Assembly (NCBI RefSeq): GCF_002744245.1
Contig: NZ_NKHG01000113.1
Coordinates: 62,001-126,000, forward strand
Length of the DNA stretch: 64,000 bases
Direction: 5' to 3'
From: Bacillus pumilus
Lineage (GTDB): Bacteria > Bacillota > Bacilli > Bacillales > Bacillaceae
Within the stretch, counting starts at the first letter, position 1. Each line of letters begins with the position of its first letter. The notes under the pieces are model-generated. The model worked only from the letters and a program-made list of their open reading frames with translations, ran no database searches and was not told the origin of the DNA. The translations under genes were made by a program, and so were the position numbers. This document shows positions 63,767 through 64,000 of this stretch, piece by piece.

Positions 63767-64000
63767 TTATTTCCACTCTGCAATACGATCGATCGGTAAG
63801 CGATAAGATGCATAGCCTTCATCAGCCGCTTTCCCAATTGATAGTAGCATCACTGGTACATAGCGTTCTTGATCCCAGCCAAATGTTTCTGCAATCACGT
63901 CTTTGTCATATCCGCCAATTGGGTTTGTGTCATAGCCATGAGCACGTGCAGCAAGCATGAGCTGCATGGACACAATTCCGCCGTCAATTAAGATGGTTTC
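63767..64000 (-). CDS. Nitroreductase family protein, N terminus outside the window
   Basis: C-terminal 77 or so residues of an FMN-dependent NAD(P)H nitroreductase: ETILIDGGIVSMQLMLAARA, GYDTNPIGGYDKDVIAETFGW, and RYVPVMLLSIGKA. The reading frame is open to the window edge. The closest familiar relative is the YodC/YfkO type of B. subtilis. Likely the first gene of a pair with the ABM monooxygenase. Confidence 0.85.
   Translation of the reverse strand, partial: ETILIDGGIVSMQLMLAARAHGYDTNPIGGYDKDVIAETFGWDQERYVPVMLLSIGKAADEGYASYRLPIDRIAEWK

Overview
The window looks like a chromosomal segment of a Bacillus of the B. pumilus / B. safensis / B. altitudinis type. Basis: moderate-to-low GC, strong GGAGG ribosome sites, frequent TTG/GTG starts, Bacillus riboswitches, and gene sets recognisable from B. 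subtilis (cydABCD, ansR-ansAB-mleN, licT-bglPH, ykoEDC, yxjG, yfjABCD, ywqHI, pepT, fosB). The species is an inference from protein resemblance; no database was searched.

Layout. 0.2-1.3 kb: secreted pectate lyase. 1.3-7.2 kb: cydABCD (cytochrome bd oxidase and its ABC exporter) with a Rex-like operator. 7.5-17.2 kb: a ten-gene minus-strand heme-acquisition (isd) locus behind two Fur boxes. It encodes a hemophore-like NEAT protein, two wall-anchored NEAT proteins, sortase B and two complete heme-type ABC importers; the last gene fuses an ABC ATPase to an IsdG-type heme monooxygenase. 17.5-20.7 kb: an HxlR regulator divergent from an overlapping operon of a VOC dioxygenase, a GTP cyclohydrolase II and a RibD paralogue. 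fosB follows. 21.2-23.8 kb: sparse region with small ORFs and a polysaccharide deacetylase. 23.8-25.3 kb: YwqH/YwqI-type proteins without an LXG toxin. 25.6-30.1 kb: ansA-ansB-mleN with divergent ansR. 30.2-33.6 kb: a yfjABCD-like WXG100 locus. 33.8-36.3 kb: pepT and small/secreted proteins.

36.4-42.3 kb: an RpiR regulator whose terminator is split by a decayed IS3-family element, then a sugar-acid operon (dehydrogenase, four-carbon acid kinase, GntP permease). 42.4-43.7 kb: SAM riboswitch and a MetE-like methyltransferase. 43.8-45.9 kb: an ABC transporter pair next to a frame-broken small gene. 45.9-50.4 kb: bglH, bglP and licT with two tandem RAT/terminator units. 50.7-51.5 kb: soluble chemoreceptor. 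51.7-55.4 kb: TPP riboswitch, tenA and a thiamine-precursor ECF transporter. 55.5-61.1 kb: secreted protein, DJ-1/PfpI protein, small membrane proteins and an InhA-like M6 protease. 61.3-63.4 kb: remains of an IS3 element whose two ends flank a metallo-beta-lactamase-fold lipoprotein gene with its own promoter and paired operators. The window ends with an ABM monooxygenase and a truncated nitroreductase.

Most interesting points: the ATPase-heme monooxygenase fusion; the regulated VOC/GCH2/RibD cluster; the lipoprotein gene lying between the ends of one IS; the tandem antiterminator switches; and the broken Cys-containing small gene beside an ABC exporter-like pair. No rRNA, tRNA or CRISPR array was seen.
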